Positions 16,333 through 24,813 of a stretch of 52,655 nucleotides of DNA are shown here, in pieces. A model generated the notes under the pieces. That model saw only the letters and a program-made list of their open reading frames with translations. It was not told the origin of the DNA and made no database searches. A program made the translations under genes and the position numbers. How positions within the stretch are numbered: position 1 is the stretch's first letter; every line of letters starts with the position of its first letter. This DNA is from Actinophytocola gossypii (GTDB lineage: Bacteria > Actinomycetota > Actinomycetes > Mycobacteriales > Pseudonocardiaceae): contig NZ_JAFFZE010000005.1 in NCBI RefSeq assembly GCF_025165815.1, positions 1 through 52,655 of the forward strand, read 5' to 3'.

Positions 16333-18101
16333 TGAGTGTGCACATGCTTCCCGTCGCCGACCGGCGGACGGTTCGCCGGTTCGTGGTCACGCTCACGCGG
16401 CACCACCGGCGAGAACTGGTACTGGTGCTGGTGCAGTACGGGATCGCCGCGGCCAGCGGCCTCGTCGGGCCCAGGCTGATGGGCAACATCGTCCAGGGCG
16501 TGCGCGACGGTACGGCGACCACGGGCGACATCACGGCGATCGCCGGCGTGCTCATCGGATTCGTTCTGCTGCAGGCCTATCTCATCCGCGTCGCCTTCCG
16601 CGCGGCGGGCCGGCTCGCCGCTACCGTCCTGGGCGAGATCCGCGAGAAGTTCGTCGACGACACGCTCCGGCTTCCGCTGGCCGTCGTCGAGCGAGCCGAC
16701 AACGGCGATCTGGTGAACCGCGCTTCGCGAGACGTGAACTCGCTGCGCCGAACCGCGCAGAAGGCGATACCTCAGGTCATCGAATGCGCGGTGTGGATCC
16801 TGCTCAGTCTCGGCGCGCTGCTGCTGGTGTCCTGGATTCTCCTGCTGGCGGCCCTGGTCGTGGTGCCGCCCCTGCTGATCGTCCTCCGGTGGTACCTGGC
16901 CCGCAGCTACGACGCGTTCCTGAGTGAAGCCGAAGCGTCCGCCCGCATCACCGAAAGTCTGACGGCGACCATCCAGGGCGCGACCACCGTCGAGGCGTAC
17001 GGCCTGGAGGCCGACCGCGTCGACAGCACGGACCGCGACACCCGGGTCTGGTACCAGGCGGTCGACCGGACGCTACGGCTTCGCTCGGTCCTGTACCCGG
17101 TCCAGGAGTTCCTCTTCGTCCTGCCGCTGCCCGTCGTCCTGCCGCTCGGGGCCTACGCCTACAGCCAGGGCTGGGTCGACCTGGGCCAGGTCACCGCCGC
17201 GACGCTCTACATCCTGCAGGCGATGATCCCGCTCGAGACCATGCTCAGCTGGGTGGCCATCCTCCAGCAGGGCAAGGCGTCCCTGGCGCGCGTACTCGGC
17301 GTCGCGGAGACAGAAGAGACCGAGCCGACGCCCACGAGCAACGGCGCCATCTCCTCGTCCGACCTGTCCGCGAGCGGTGTCCACTTCGCGTACGAGGACG
17401 GCCCGGAGGTGCTGCACGGGATCGACCTCGCGGTGCGGCCAGGAGAGCGGCTCGCCATCGTCGGTCAGACCGGAAGCGGCAAGTCGACGCTCGCCCGGTT
17501 GCTGTCCGGGGTCTACCGCCCGCACGTGGGCGACGTGCGGATCTCCGGGGTGCCGCTGCACGAGATACCGCCGCACGAACTACGCCGGCACGTGATGTTG
17601 GTGACCCAGGACCAGTACATCTTCGGCGGCTCGCTCCGGGAGAACCTCGAGATGTCCGCCTCCCGCGCCGACTGGGACGAGCGGGCGCATCCCGACGACC
17701 GCGCGCTGTGGCGGGTGCTGGAGACGGTCGGCGCGAGCGACTGGGTCGCCGACCTGCCGGAGAACCTGGACACCGCGGTCGGCGTCGGCGGGGAGTCGCT
17801 CACCGACGCGCAGGCGCAACAGCTGGCCCTGGCCCGCCTGTTGTTGGCCGATCCGCCGGTGGTCATTCTCGACGAAGCGACCTCGCAGATCAGTCCGGGT
17901 TCGGCCAGAAGCCTCGAGCGGGCGCTCGGGACCGTACTCGAGGGCCGCACCGTCATCGCGATCGCACACCGCCTGCACACGGCATACGACGCGGACCGGA
18001 TTGCCGTGATGGACCACGGGCGGCTCGTCGAGGTCGGTTCCCACCAGGAACTGCTCGACCAGGACGGCATCTACGCCCGGCTGTGGTCGAGCTGGCTCTG
18101 A
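16332..18101 (+). CDS. ABC exporter half-transporter, catalytic partner
   Basis: A 589-residue half-transporter with a membrane domain (about 20-310) and an NBD. Walker A is intact (GQTGSGKS near 378), as are the Q-loop (VTQDQYIF), Walker B with its Glu (VVILDEATS) and H-loop (IAIAHRL). The signature motif is degenerate: SLTDAQAQQLALAR in place of LSGGQ. This is the reverse of the partner gene just upstream, so the two should form a heterodimer with one complete and one dead ATP site, as in TmrAB or BmrCD. Probable role: export of, or resistance to, the cluster product. The start is fixed by the one-base overlap with the upstream stop. Confidence 0.92.
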   Translation: MSVHMLPVADRRTVRRFVVTLTRHHRRELVLVLVQYGIAAASGLVGPRLMGNIVQGVRDGTATTGDITAIAGVLIGFVLLQAYLIRVAFRAAGRLAATVLGEIREKFVDDTLRLPLAVVERADNGDLVNRASRDVNSLRRTAQKAIPQVIECAVWILLSLGALLLVSWILLLAALVVVPPLLIVLRWYLARSYDAFLSEAEASARITESLTATIQGATTVEAYGLEADRVDSTDRDTRVWYQAVDRTLRLRSVLYPVQEFLFVLPLPVVLPLGAYAYSQGWVDLGQVTAATLYILQAMIPLETMLSWVAILQQGKASLARVLGVAETEETEPTPTSNGAISSSDLSASGVHFAYEDGPEVLHGIDLAVRPGERLAIVGQTGSGKSTLARLLSGVYRPHVGDVRISGVPLHEIPPHELRRHVMLVTQDQYIFGGSLRENLEMSASRADWDERAHPDDRALWRVLETVGASDWVADLPENLDTAVGVGGESLTDAQAQQLALARLLLADPPVVILDEATSQISPGSARSLERALGTVLEGRTVIAIAHRLHTAYDADRIAVMDHGRLVEVGSHQELLDQDGIYARLWSSWL

Positions 18102-18117
18102 CTCAGTCCCGGCGTCG

Positions 18118-18561
18118 CTACGCCCGGTCGAAGACGAGGTCGAAGTCCTTGCGCCAGGTCGCGCCCCGGTCGTCGGACGCCTCCCAGCGGCCGTCGATGC
18201 GGTCCGGGCCCACCTCGGCGACGAACCGCTGGAACATGTCCGGGTCCTCGCGGCTCAGCGTCCAGTGTGCGCCGTCGAAGGTCATCGGGTAGACGCGGCA
18301 GGCGCCGCGTTCGTCGTGGTACAGGGCCACGTACTGGTCGTTCGCGTCGCTGCGGCCCAGGACCAGGACCATCTCGCTGGTGGCCTTGCCGACCTCGCCC
18401 TCCATCGTCCAGCGGAAGACCACGAAGGCGTCGCCGAGCCACTCGCCCGTCGCCGAACCGGATACCTCGAGGTCGGCCGGTTCCAGGAACCACGCGTTTC
18501 GCAGCGTCGTTCGCCACGTTCCGGTCAGGACGTTCAGGTGCTCCATCGGCTCGCTGCGCAT
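18118..18561 (-). CDS. DUF1579-like hypothetical protein
   Basis: A 147-residue protein with no signal peptide. The opening (NVLTGTWRT), GEWLGDAFVVFRW and repeated strands resemble small beta-barrel proteins of the DUF1579 type, which have no known reaction. It converges on the exporter gene with a 16-base gap, so it belongs to the flank rather than to the biosynthetic cluster. ATG at 18561 has GGGAGAC upstream. An ATG five codons later is possible. Function not recognised. Confidence 0.7.
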   Translation of the reverse strand: MRSEPMEHLNVLTGTWRTTLRNAWFLEPADLEVSGSATGEWLGDAFVVFRWTMEGEVGKATSEMVLVLGRSDANDQYVALYHDERGACRVYPMTFDGAHWTLSREDPDMFQRFVAEVGPDRIDGRWEASDDRGATWRKDFDLVFDRA

Positions 18562-18667
18562 CGGTGTCTCCCGGGGGTCGTAGAACGCCGGTCACGAACC
18601 GGCCAATTGTGGCCGGTGGCGCATCGATAGGGTGAATCCCGGGGTCGGCGGTGGCGAGAGGGACGAT

Positions 18668-20842
18668 GTGAGCAGCCACTTCGGGGCGTTGCTGCGGGAG
18701 CTTCGACGGCGGGCGGGGTTGACCCAGGAAGCCCTGGCCGACCGGTCCAACCTCGGTGTGCGCACCGTTCGTCGACTGGAGACCGGGGACGGGGCGGACC
18801 CTCGGGTCGCCACCGTTCGGCAGTTGGCCGACGCGCTGGGGCTCGCGGACACCGAGCGGGTCGAGCTGCTCGCCGCCGCCGGGCACGTCACGGCCCAACC
18901 ACCGACACCGGCCGCCCCGGTGGACGACGGGCTGGGCGGCGCGGCCCGCCAGCTCGCGCACGCGGTCCGCACTCGGTGGCAGCGCGAGGAGGAGCAGCGC
19001 CAGATCCACGACCCCTTCCCGCTCCCGGTCCGCTGGGAGACCCTGCCGCCCGACCTGACCGACTCCTGGGCGAACATCCGCCAGGTCCGCGCCCAGGACA
19101 CCGCCACCCCCCTCGACCTGGCCGGGCAGCTCGACCACATCGTCGACGTCTACCGGCGGATCCCGTCCGGGCGGCTGGTGGTGCTCGGGCAGGCCGGCTC
19201 CGGGAAGACCATCCTCACCCTGCGCTTCGTGCTCGACCTGCTCGGGAACCGTGCGACCGGGGACCCGGTGCCGGTGATCTTCGGGCTCGGCGCGTGGAAC
19301 CCGAACACCACCGGGCTGCGGGACTGGCTGATCGAGCAGCTGCTGCGGGACCACCCGGCGTTGAGCGCTCCCGGACCGGACGGCACCACCCTGGCCGCCG
19401 CCCTCGTCGAGACCGGGCGGGTGCTGCCCGTGCTCGACGGCTTCGACGAGATCGCCGCCGGACTGCACCGGGCCGCGCTGGCCGCCCTCAACGGCACCAC
19501 CCTGCCGCTGCTGCTCACCAGCCGCCCGGACGAGTACGCCGCCGCGGTCGCCGGGACCGACGTGCTCACCGCCGCGGGCGGCGTGCGGCTGACCGACCTC
19601 ACCATCGACGACCTCGCCGGCTACCTCCCCCGCACCACCCGCAAGGCCGAGTGGCACACCGTCCTCGACGAGCTCCGCGACCATCCGCACCTCGCCACCG
19701 TGCTGGCCACCCCGCTGATGGTCGGCCTCGCCCGCACCATCTACAGCGACACCCCCGACCACGACCCCACCGAACTCCTCGACACCACCCGGTTCCCCAC
19801 CTCGGCCGCCGTCGAGGAGCACCTGCTCGGCCGGTTCGTCCCCACCGTCTACCGCTACCAGCCGGAGAACCGGCGCTTCGACCCCGACCACGTCCAGCGG
19901 TGGTTCGGTTACCTCGCCCGGCACCTGCACCGGCTCGGCACCCGCGACCTCGCCTGGTGGCGGGTCGGCACCTCCACCCCGCGCTGGGTCCGCGTCCTGA
20001 TGATCGCGGCCGTCGTCGGGTCGATCGTCGCCGCGGTGGACATCGTCGTCGAGGGGATGGTGCTCGGCGCGACGACGTTGTACCTGGTGTCCTTCGGGAC
20101 CGTGTTCGGGCTCGGCACCGGGCTGGCGTTCGGGCTCGCCTACGGCCTCGCGACCAGACGGACCGAGCACGAGCCGTCCCGGGTCCGGCTGCGGTTCGGC
20201 CGGATGACCAGGCCGTCGGGCGTGCGGCACCGGTTCGGGATCGGGCTCGGCCTCGGCTTCATGGTCGGGATCGGCTACATCATCGTCCGCGACGTGCTGC
20301 CCTGGCTCCTGTTGCGCGACGCGCTGTCGCCGCTCGTTGCCGTCGCGGACTCGCTCCTGTTCGGGACCATCTTCGGTCTCTCGGCGGGGTTCGTCGCCGC
20401 GCTGTCGGCCCTGTTCGAGACACCGCTGGACATCGAGTCGGTCGCCAGCCCGGCCGACCTGCTGCGCGCCAACCGCTCCACCGTGCTCGTCCAGGCGCTC
20501 CTGGTCGGGCTCTCGTTCGCGGTCGTGGCCCAGCTCGTCGGCCGGCTGGTGGTCCTGCTGGCGAACCTGCTGGTGGCCCCCGCCGAGTTCGTGCTCGCCC
20601 CGCTGTACACGATTCTGATCGGGATCATCGGCGGCCTCGCCGGCGGGTTGGGGTACGCGGTGAGCCTGACCGCGTGGGGCCAGTGGGTGGTGCTCGCGCG
20701 GCTGTGGCTGCCGCTGACCGGCCGGCTGCCCTGGGGCCTGCCGGCCTTCCTGGACGACGCCTACCGGCGCGGGGTGCTGCGGCGCGCGGGTGCGGTCTAC
20801 CAGTTCCGGCACGCCAGGCTCCAGGACCACCTGGCGCGCTGA
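18668..20842 (+). CDS. XRE helix-turn-helix - NACHT NTPase - membrane protein
   Basis: About 724 residues. Residues 1-70 form an XRE-type HTH (LRRRAGLTQEALAD..., VRTVRRLE). A linker with PLPVRW precedes a NACHT-type STAND NTPase: Walker A GQAGSGKT near 174, Walker B VLPVLDGFDEI near 252-262, and a sensor TSRPDEY. The C-terminal third carries about eight hydrophobic helices and ends in AVYQFRHARLQDHL, a tail common to this actinobacterial family. Start set at GTG 18668 (GAGAGGGA upstream), which begins directly with the HTH; an earlier in-frame start at 18632 is less likely. DNA-binding, NTP switch and membrane parts in one chain suggest a sensor or an immune-type NACHT, but no target is known. 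Confidence 0.85.
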   Translation: MSSHFGALLRELRRRAGLTQEALADRSNLGVRTVRRLETGDGADPRVATVRQLADALGLADTERVELLAAAGHVTAQPPTPAAPVDDGLGGAARQLAHAVRTRWQREEEQRQIHDPFPLPVRWETLPPDLTDSWANIRQVRAQDTATPLDLAGQLDHIVDVYRRIPSGRLVVLGQAGSGKTILTLRFVLDLLGNRATGDPVPVIFGLGAWNPNTTGLRDWLIEQLLRDHPALSAPGPDGTTLAAALVETGRVLPVLDGFDEIAAGLHRAALAALNGTTLPLLLTSRPDEYAAAVAGTDVLTAAGGVRLTDLTIDDLAGYLPRTTRKAEWHTVLDELRDHPHLATVLATPLMVGLARTIYSDTPDHDPTELLDTTRFPTSAAVEEHLLGRFVPTVYRYQPENRRFDPDHVQRWFGYLARHLHRLGTRDLAWWRVGTSTPRWVRVLMIAAVVGSIVAAVDIVVEGMVLGATTLYLVSFGTVFGLGTGLAFGLAYGLATRRTEHEPSRVRLRFGRMTRPSGVRHRFGIGLGLGFMVGIGYIIVRDVLPWLLLRDALSPLVAVADSLLFGTIFGLSAGFVAALSALFETPLDIESVASPADLLRANRSTVLVQALLVGLSFAVVAQLVGRLVVLLANLLVAPAEFVLAPLYTILIGIIGGLAGGLGYAVSLTAWGQWVVLARLWLPLTGRLPWGLPAFLDDAYRRGVLRRAGAVYQFRHARLQDHLAR

Positions 20843-20862
20843 CCCTCTTTCCCCTGGTCACC

Positions 20863-20888
20863 GCCCCCGGCCAGAAGTGGCCGGGCGG
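20863..20888 (+). terminator. Hairpin after the NACHT gene
   Basis: CCCGGCCA and TGGCCGGG (20866-20873 and 20878-20885) form an 8-bp perfect stem with a GAAG loop, 23 bases after the NACHT stop. There is no long T run, as is usual in actinobacteria. It separates the NACHT gene from the T7SS operon that begins at 20959. Confidence 0.55.
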
Positions 20889-20958
20889 CTGGCCTGGTTC
20901 CGCGCGCCCGCCCGAGGACACGATTCGACCGGCAGGCAACAGGGGAAGGGGACTCCGG

Positions 20959-22134
20959 GTGACAAGCGGGGACGGGTCCGGCGTCAACTGGGACGCCTAC
21001 ACCCACGACGAGCTGTACCGGATGCTGTGGGAAGGCGCCGACGTCGCGGACGTGAGCGCGGTCGCCGACGAGTGGCGCCGGCACGGCGTCGCGCTGACCG
21101 ACCAGGCCGCGCGGCTGCGGGACGAGCGGACCGCGCTGCTCGGCTGCTGGCACGGCGAGGCGGGCGAGGAGGCCGCGCACCGGCTCGGCCGGCTGGCCGA
21201 CCGGGTCGACGAGATCGCCGCGCACGCCGCCGCCGGCCAACGCGCCGCGCAGGACGCCGCCGACGCGCTGGCCAAGGCACGGGCGATGATGCCGCCACCG
21301 CCGGCGGACCCGACCACGTTCGCCCCGGCACCGGCCGCCGTACCGTCGCCGGGCTCGTTGGCCCCGGCGCCGATGGGCGCCTCGACACCCGCGCCGACCG
21401 ACCAGTTCGCGACGGCGCCGAACTCGTTCGCGGATCTGGGGCAGAGCTACGCGGGCATGGGCCAGACCTTCGCCGACCTGGGGCAGAACTACGCGGCCCT
21501 GGGGCAGGACATGGCCCAGACCTACAAGACCATGGGGCAGAGCTACGCCGACCTGGGGCGGAACATGGCCCAGACGTTCGGCGGGTCCCAGCCCACCTCG
21601 GGCTCCGGCACGGCGTTCAACGCCATCGACACCGGCGGGTACAGCATGTACTACGGCGCCGACGGCGCCGCCCAGCAGAAGGCCCAGGCCGTGCACGCCA
21701 TGCGGACCTACGAGTCGAGCCTGCGCGCCGGCGACGACCTGATCGCCAGCACCAGCCCGTCCAGCGTCACCCCCATGCCCTTCGGCAACAACCCGGTGGT
21801 CACCGCACCCCCCAGCGGAGCCCCGACGGGCCCCGGCGTGCCGTGGCAACAGCTTGTCGGGGGCGGGGGCGGTCCGCTCCGGGTGACCACCCCGACCCCC
21901 GGCCCCGGTCCCGTCGCCGGTCTGCTGCCGCCCGTTCCCGGCGCCGCCCCCGCGACGGTCGCCGGCGCCGTGCCCGACGCGGCCTCCGCCCGCCCCGGCG
22001 GCCACGGCGTCATGCCGCCGGTCGCCTCGCGCGGCCGGGAGAGCGAGGACGAGGAGCACCGCAACCGCATGCCCGTCATCGACCGGGAGCTGTTCGTCGT
22101 GACGACGCGCACCAGCTCCTCGGTCATCGGCTAG
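20959..22134 (+). CDS. WXG/PPE-like T7SS substrate with heptad repeats
   Basis: A 391-residue protein. The N-terminal ~100 residues are helical with a WXG-type turn (CWHGEAGEEAAH), as in T7SS WXG/PPE proteins. A Pro/Ala linker follows, then seven-residue repeats of the form YADLGQN (about 157-206), then a Gly/Pro-rich tail ending in RTSSSVIG. It is the first gene of an operon with EspC-like, EspG and YbaB-like genes, so it is probably a T7SS substrate bound by the EspG at 22472. GTG start at 20959, after AGGGGAAGGGGA. No membrane helix is seen. The exact substrate role is not known. Confidence 0.78.
   Translation: MTSGDGSGVNWDAYTHDELYRMLWEGADVADVSAVADEWRRHGVALTDQAARLRDERTALLGCWHGEAGEEAAHRLGRLADRVDEIAAHAAAGQRAAQDAADALAKARAMMPPPPADPTTFAPAPAAVPSPGSLAPAPMGASTPAPTDQFATAPNSFADLGQSYAGMGQTFADLGQNYAALGQDMAQTYKTMGQSYADLGRNMAQTFGGSQPTSGSGTAFNAIDTGGYSMYYGADGAAQQKAQAVHAMRTYESSLRAGDDLIASTSPSSVTPMPFGNNPVVTAPPSGAPTGPGVPWQQLVGGGGGPLRVTTPTPGPGPVAGLLPPVPGAAPATVAGAVPDAASARPGGHGVMPPVASRGRESEDEEHRNRMPVIDRELFVVTTRTSSSVIG
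21427..21576 (+). repeat. 21-bp tandem repeats inside the WXG/PPE-like gene
   Basis: Four 21-base units (21427-21510), a 12-base ATGGCCCAGACC spacer, two more 21-base units (21523-21564) and a second copy of the 12-base spacer (21565-21576). Each unit encodes [FY]-A-[DGA]-[LM]-G-Q-x. The last block repeats the order unit-spacer at larger scale. Such heptads suit a coiled coil or a rod-like linker, and copy number could vary between strains. Confidence 0.85.
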
Positions 22135-22151
22135 AACGTCCAGGAGCAGCC

Positions 22152-22475
22152 ATGTCCGAGTACCGCATCGACCCCGACGAGCTGGCCGAGCGGATCACCG
22201 CCCTCACCGCGCTCGCCGACGAGACCGGCGCACTGGTGGCCTCCGCGGGCAAGCTCGCCGAGCACCTGCCGATGCTCGGCACCGCCCCACCCGCCCAGCA
22301 CTCCGCGGCCCGGCTGAGCGCGGCCGCCGGCCCGGACGGCCTCACCGGCGCCGTCCGCGCGGCGAACGCCGAGCTGGACGGCTTCCACCGCGCCCTGCGC
22401 GCCACCGCCGACAGCTACGCCGCCACCGACGCCACCGCCGAGACGACCCTGCGCACCGCCGAGGACCGGTCGTGA
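22152..22475 (+). CDS. EspC-like T7SS secretion-associated protein
   Basis: A 107-residue, mostly helical protein, in the size and style of EspC/DUF2580 proteins encoded beside ESX substrates. Near the C-terminus DSYAATDA carries a YxxxD element, the T7SS export signal. There is no WXG turn. ATG at 22152, 18 bases after the previous stop, with AGGAGC upstream. It overlaps the EspG gene by four bases (GTGA). Confidence 0.72.
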   Translation: MSEYRIDPDELAERITALTALADETGALVASAGKLAEHLPMLGTAPPAQHSAARLSAAAGPDGLTGAVRAANAELDGFHRALRATADSYAATDATAETTLRTAEDRS

Positions 22476-23254
22476 CCACGACGGTCGCCGAGTCGGTCCA
22501 GTTCGGACTGGTCGAACTGGACCTGCTCGCCACGCACGCCGGGGTCGGCTTCCCGTACCCGCTGCGGGTGCCGTCCTTCGGCCGGGTCGCCGAGGACCGG
22601 GACAGCCTGCTGGCCACCGCCGGGTACACGCTGCGCGAACGCGGGCTCGCCGACGAGCACGGCCCCACCGGCACCGCCGCCGACCTGGTCGCCGCGCTGC
22701 GCGAGCACCGCGGCACGGTCGACGTCGTGGTCGTCCGGCCCGGCGGCGCGACCGGAGCCGTCGCGCTCCCGCACCGCACCGGCGTGGTGGTCTGCGACCA
22801 GGTGCTCGACGACGACCTCGCCGCCACCGTCCGGGTCCGGCGGGTCCCGCGCGCGGCCCTGGCCGACGAGCTGACCGCCCTGATCCCGGACGTTCCCGCC
22901 GCGCCGACGTTGCCGATCACGCTCCCGCCCGGCGTGGTCGGCGACGCGCTCCGGCTGGTCGACCAGGACGAGGCCGCCACCCGGCAACGCCTCCGCGACC
23001 TCGTGCGCGACCAGGGCGGCGACCCGGGCGTCGTCGACCAGCTCGCCGGCCTGCTGCCGAGCATCACCGGCCGCGGCCAGCTCGGCGCGACCCGACGCAC
23101 CGACGCCGGCACCGTCCGCGCCGGCACCGATCTGTCCTGGTTAGACGGTCCACAGGGGAGGGTCCGGATCGACCAGGCCGACGACGGCTGGACGAGCGTC
23201 AACGCGCTGCGCCCGGCCGAGCTGCGGACCGCGATCACCGCGGCCGCCGAATAA
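22472..23254 (+). CDS. EspG-family T7SS chaperone
   Basis: A 260-residue protein of the EspG family (ESX secretion-associated). These cytosolic proteins bind the tip of PE/PPE-type substrates and keep them soluble until they reach the ESX membrane ATPase. Support: overall length, the opening FGLVELDLLATHAGV, the central VDVVVVRPG strand and the C-terminal VRIDQADDGWTSVNALRPAELRT-type region. GTG start overlaps the upstream stop, so it is co-translated with its likely clients. No eccB/C/D or mycP gene is in the window, so the secretion apparatus must be encoded elsewhere. Confidence 0.82.
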   Translation: MTTTVAESVQFGLVELDLLATHAGVGFPYPLRVPSFGRVAEDRDSLLATAGYTLRERGLADEHGPTGTAADLVAALREHRGTVDVVVVRPGGATGAVALPHRTGVVVCDQVLDDDLAATVRVRRVPRAALADELTALIPDVPAAPTLPITLPPGVVGDALRLVDQDEAATRQRLRDLVRDQGGDPGVVDQLAGLLPSITGRGQLGATRRTDAGTVRAGTDLSWLDGPQGRVRIDQADDGWTSVNALRPAELRTAITAAAE

Positions 23255-23279
23255 GGGGATCAAGAAGGGGAAACACGAA

Positions 23280-23639
23280 ATGGACACAGCACGACGATCG
23301 GCCCGAGACTGGCTCGCGGACTACGACGCCCGCCTCACCCGTGCCGCCGAGGGGGCCGAGGCGGCCAGCGCCGGCCTGCGGGAGGTCGGCGGAACCGCGA
23401 GCTCGCCGCGCGGTGAGGTGACCGTGTCGGTCGGCGCCAGCGGAGCGCTCGAGGACCTGCGGCTGACACCGGCCGCCCGCGCCCTCGAGGCCGACGCCCT
23501 CGCCCGGCTCATCCTGAACACCGCGCGACAGGCCCAGCACGCCGTCGGCACCCAGGTCATCGACATCATGACCCGGTACCTGGGCGACGGGCCGGCGCTC
23601 GACATGGTCAAGGCCAACCTCCCGGAGGTGGCCAAGTGA
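23280..23639 (+). CDS. YbaB/EbfC-family protein in T7SS operon
   Basis: A 119-residue YbaB/EbfC-like protein: an N-terminal helix, then SPRGEVTVSVGASGALEDL, the beta hairpin typical of the family, then a C-terminal helix. Classical YbaB binds DNA as a dimer, but versions next to EspG genes are common in actinobacteria and their role there is not established. ATG at 23280, preceded by AAGAAGGGGAAA. It overlaps the next gene by four bases. The paired order EspG-YbaB recurs in decayed form at 33340-34050. Confidence 0.82.
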   Translation: MDTARRSARDWLADYDARLTRAAEGAEAASAGLREVGGTASSPRGEVTVSVGASGALEDLRLTPAARALEADALARLILNTARQAQHAVGTQVIDIMTRYLGDGPALDMVKANLPEVAK

Positions 23640-23938
23640 CCGGCTTCGGCACCTCACCCGACCAGCTGCTCGGTCACGCCGGCACTCTCGGCGGCGTCGC
23701 CGACCGGCTCATCGACGTCGGCGGCCGGCTGCCCGACGGGCTCGGCGAGGCGTCCCTCGGCGCGTTCGCCCAGTTCCTGACCGCCGGACTCGGCGGGGCG
23801 ATGGGCCAGACCAGGGACGCCTACACCCACGCCGCGTCCGCCGTGGACACGATGGGCATGGGGCTGCGGCAGGCCGCCGACGACTACCGCCGCGTCGACG
23901 ACGACCACGCCGGCACCTTCGAGGGGGGAGTCCGATGA
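23636..23938 (+). CDS. EspC-like small T7SS protein
   Basis: A 100-residue helical protein that starts at a GTG inside the upstream stop (GTGA). It has Gly-rich turns and a C-terminal DDYRRVDDDH, in which YRRVD fits the YxxxD T7SS export motif. There is no WXG turn, but it could pair with the WXG protein just downstream. It overlaps that gene by four bases (ATGA). Confidence 0.72.
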   Translation: MTGFGTSPDQLLGHAGTLGGVADRLIDVGGRLPDGLGEASLGAFAQFLTAGLGGAMGQTRDAYTHAASAVDTMGMGLRQAADDYRRVDDDHAGTFEGGVR

Positions 23939-24813
23939 GCACGGCGACCGAGGTGGCGACGACGGAGCAACCGGCGGCCAAGGAACAGCCCACCACCGCC
24001 GAGCTGCTGGTCGAGCTGCGGCTCACCACCGACGCGGTGCGCGGCAAGGCGTGGCTGTCCGGCGAGATCACCGGGTCGACGGCGACGCTGAGCGCGCTCG
24101 GCTCCACCGAGAACCCGCTGACCGGGCTCTCCGGCGCCGGCCTCGACTGGCTGATGCCGATGGTGTCGTTCCTCGAGGAGCCGCTCAACCAGCTGCGCGG
24201 CAACCCCGACCCGGTCGCGGCCGGCGCCGACGGCTTCGACGGCGCCGGGCGAGACACGGCCACCGTGGCCGACGACTACCGCCGCTCGACCACCGAGGAG
24301 ACCGACGAGTGGGCCGGCGAGGCCGCCGACGGCTACCGCGCGGCCGGTGCCCAGCAGGCCGACGGGCTCGCCGCGCTCGGCGAGGCGAGCACCACGGTCG
24401 CCAGCGCCGTAGCGGGTGCCGGTGAGGTGGTCGCGCAGGTCGTCGACATCGTGACCCGACTGGTCGCCGAGGCCGTCGGGAAGATCGTCCCGATCATGAC
24501 CCAGGCGGTGGCCGCCGCTCCGGCGACGTTCGGCCAGAGCATCGTCGCGGCCATCCCGCAGTGCGTCGGCATCGCCGTCGACTACGGCCAGCGGATCCTC
24601 GGCAAGCTGGCGGCCCTGCTGGCCAGCGGGGACAACCTGCTCAAGCTCGTCGACGCCGCGCTCGCGGTCCTCGACCTGGTCAAGCAGGTACTGACCCCCA
24701 TCGGCCAGCAGAGCACCCAGCCAGAGCAGCAGCAGACCACCCAGCCGGAAGACCAGCAGACCACCGAGCCGGACGACCAGCCGAGCACGGACCGCGAAGA
24801 GGAGCTCGTGTGA
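23935..24813 (+). CDS. WXG-domain T7SS substrate with Gln/Thr/Glu-rich tail
   Basis: A 292-residue protein. After an acidic leader, a helical region holds a WXG-type turn (DEWAGEAADGY, about 122-132). A long alanine/valine-rich helical segment follows (about 150-250) and may insert in or cross a membrane. The tail is a low-complexity run of QQTTQPE/DQ units. It probably travels through T7SS as a partner of the EspC-like protein encoded just before. Its stop overlaps the serine hydrolase start. Confidence 0.75.
   Translation: MSTATEVATTEQPAAKEQPTTAELLVELRLTTDAVRGKAWLSGEITGSTATLSALGSTENPLTGLSGAGLDWLMPMVSFLEEPLNQLRGNPDPVAAGADGFDGAGRDTATVADDYRRSTTEETDEWAGEAADGYRAAGAQQADGLAALGEASTTVASAVAGAGEVVAQVVDIVTRLVAEAVGKIVPIMTQAVAAAPATFGQSIVAAIPQCVGIAVDYGQRILGKLAALLASGDNLLKLVDAALAVLDLVKQVLTPIGQQSTQPEQQQTTQPEDQQTTEPDDQPSTDREEELV

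Noticed and set aside
18071-20830. Open frame of about 919 codons on the minus strand opposite the NACHT gene
   Set aside because: Antisense shadow with GEPEQ-type low complexity; the plus strand has HTH and NACHT motifs.
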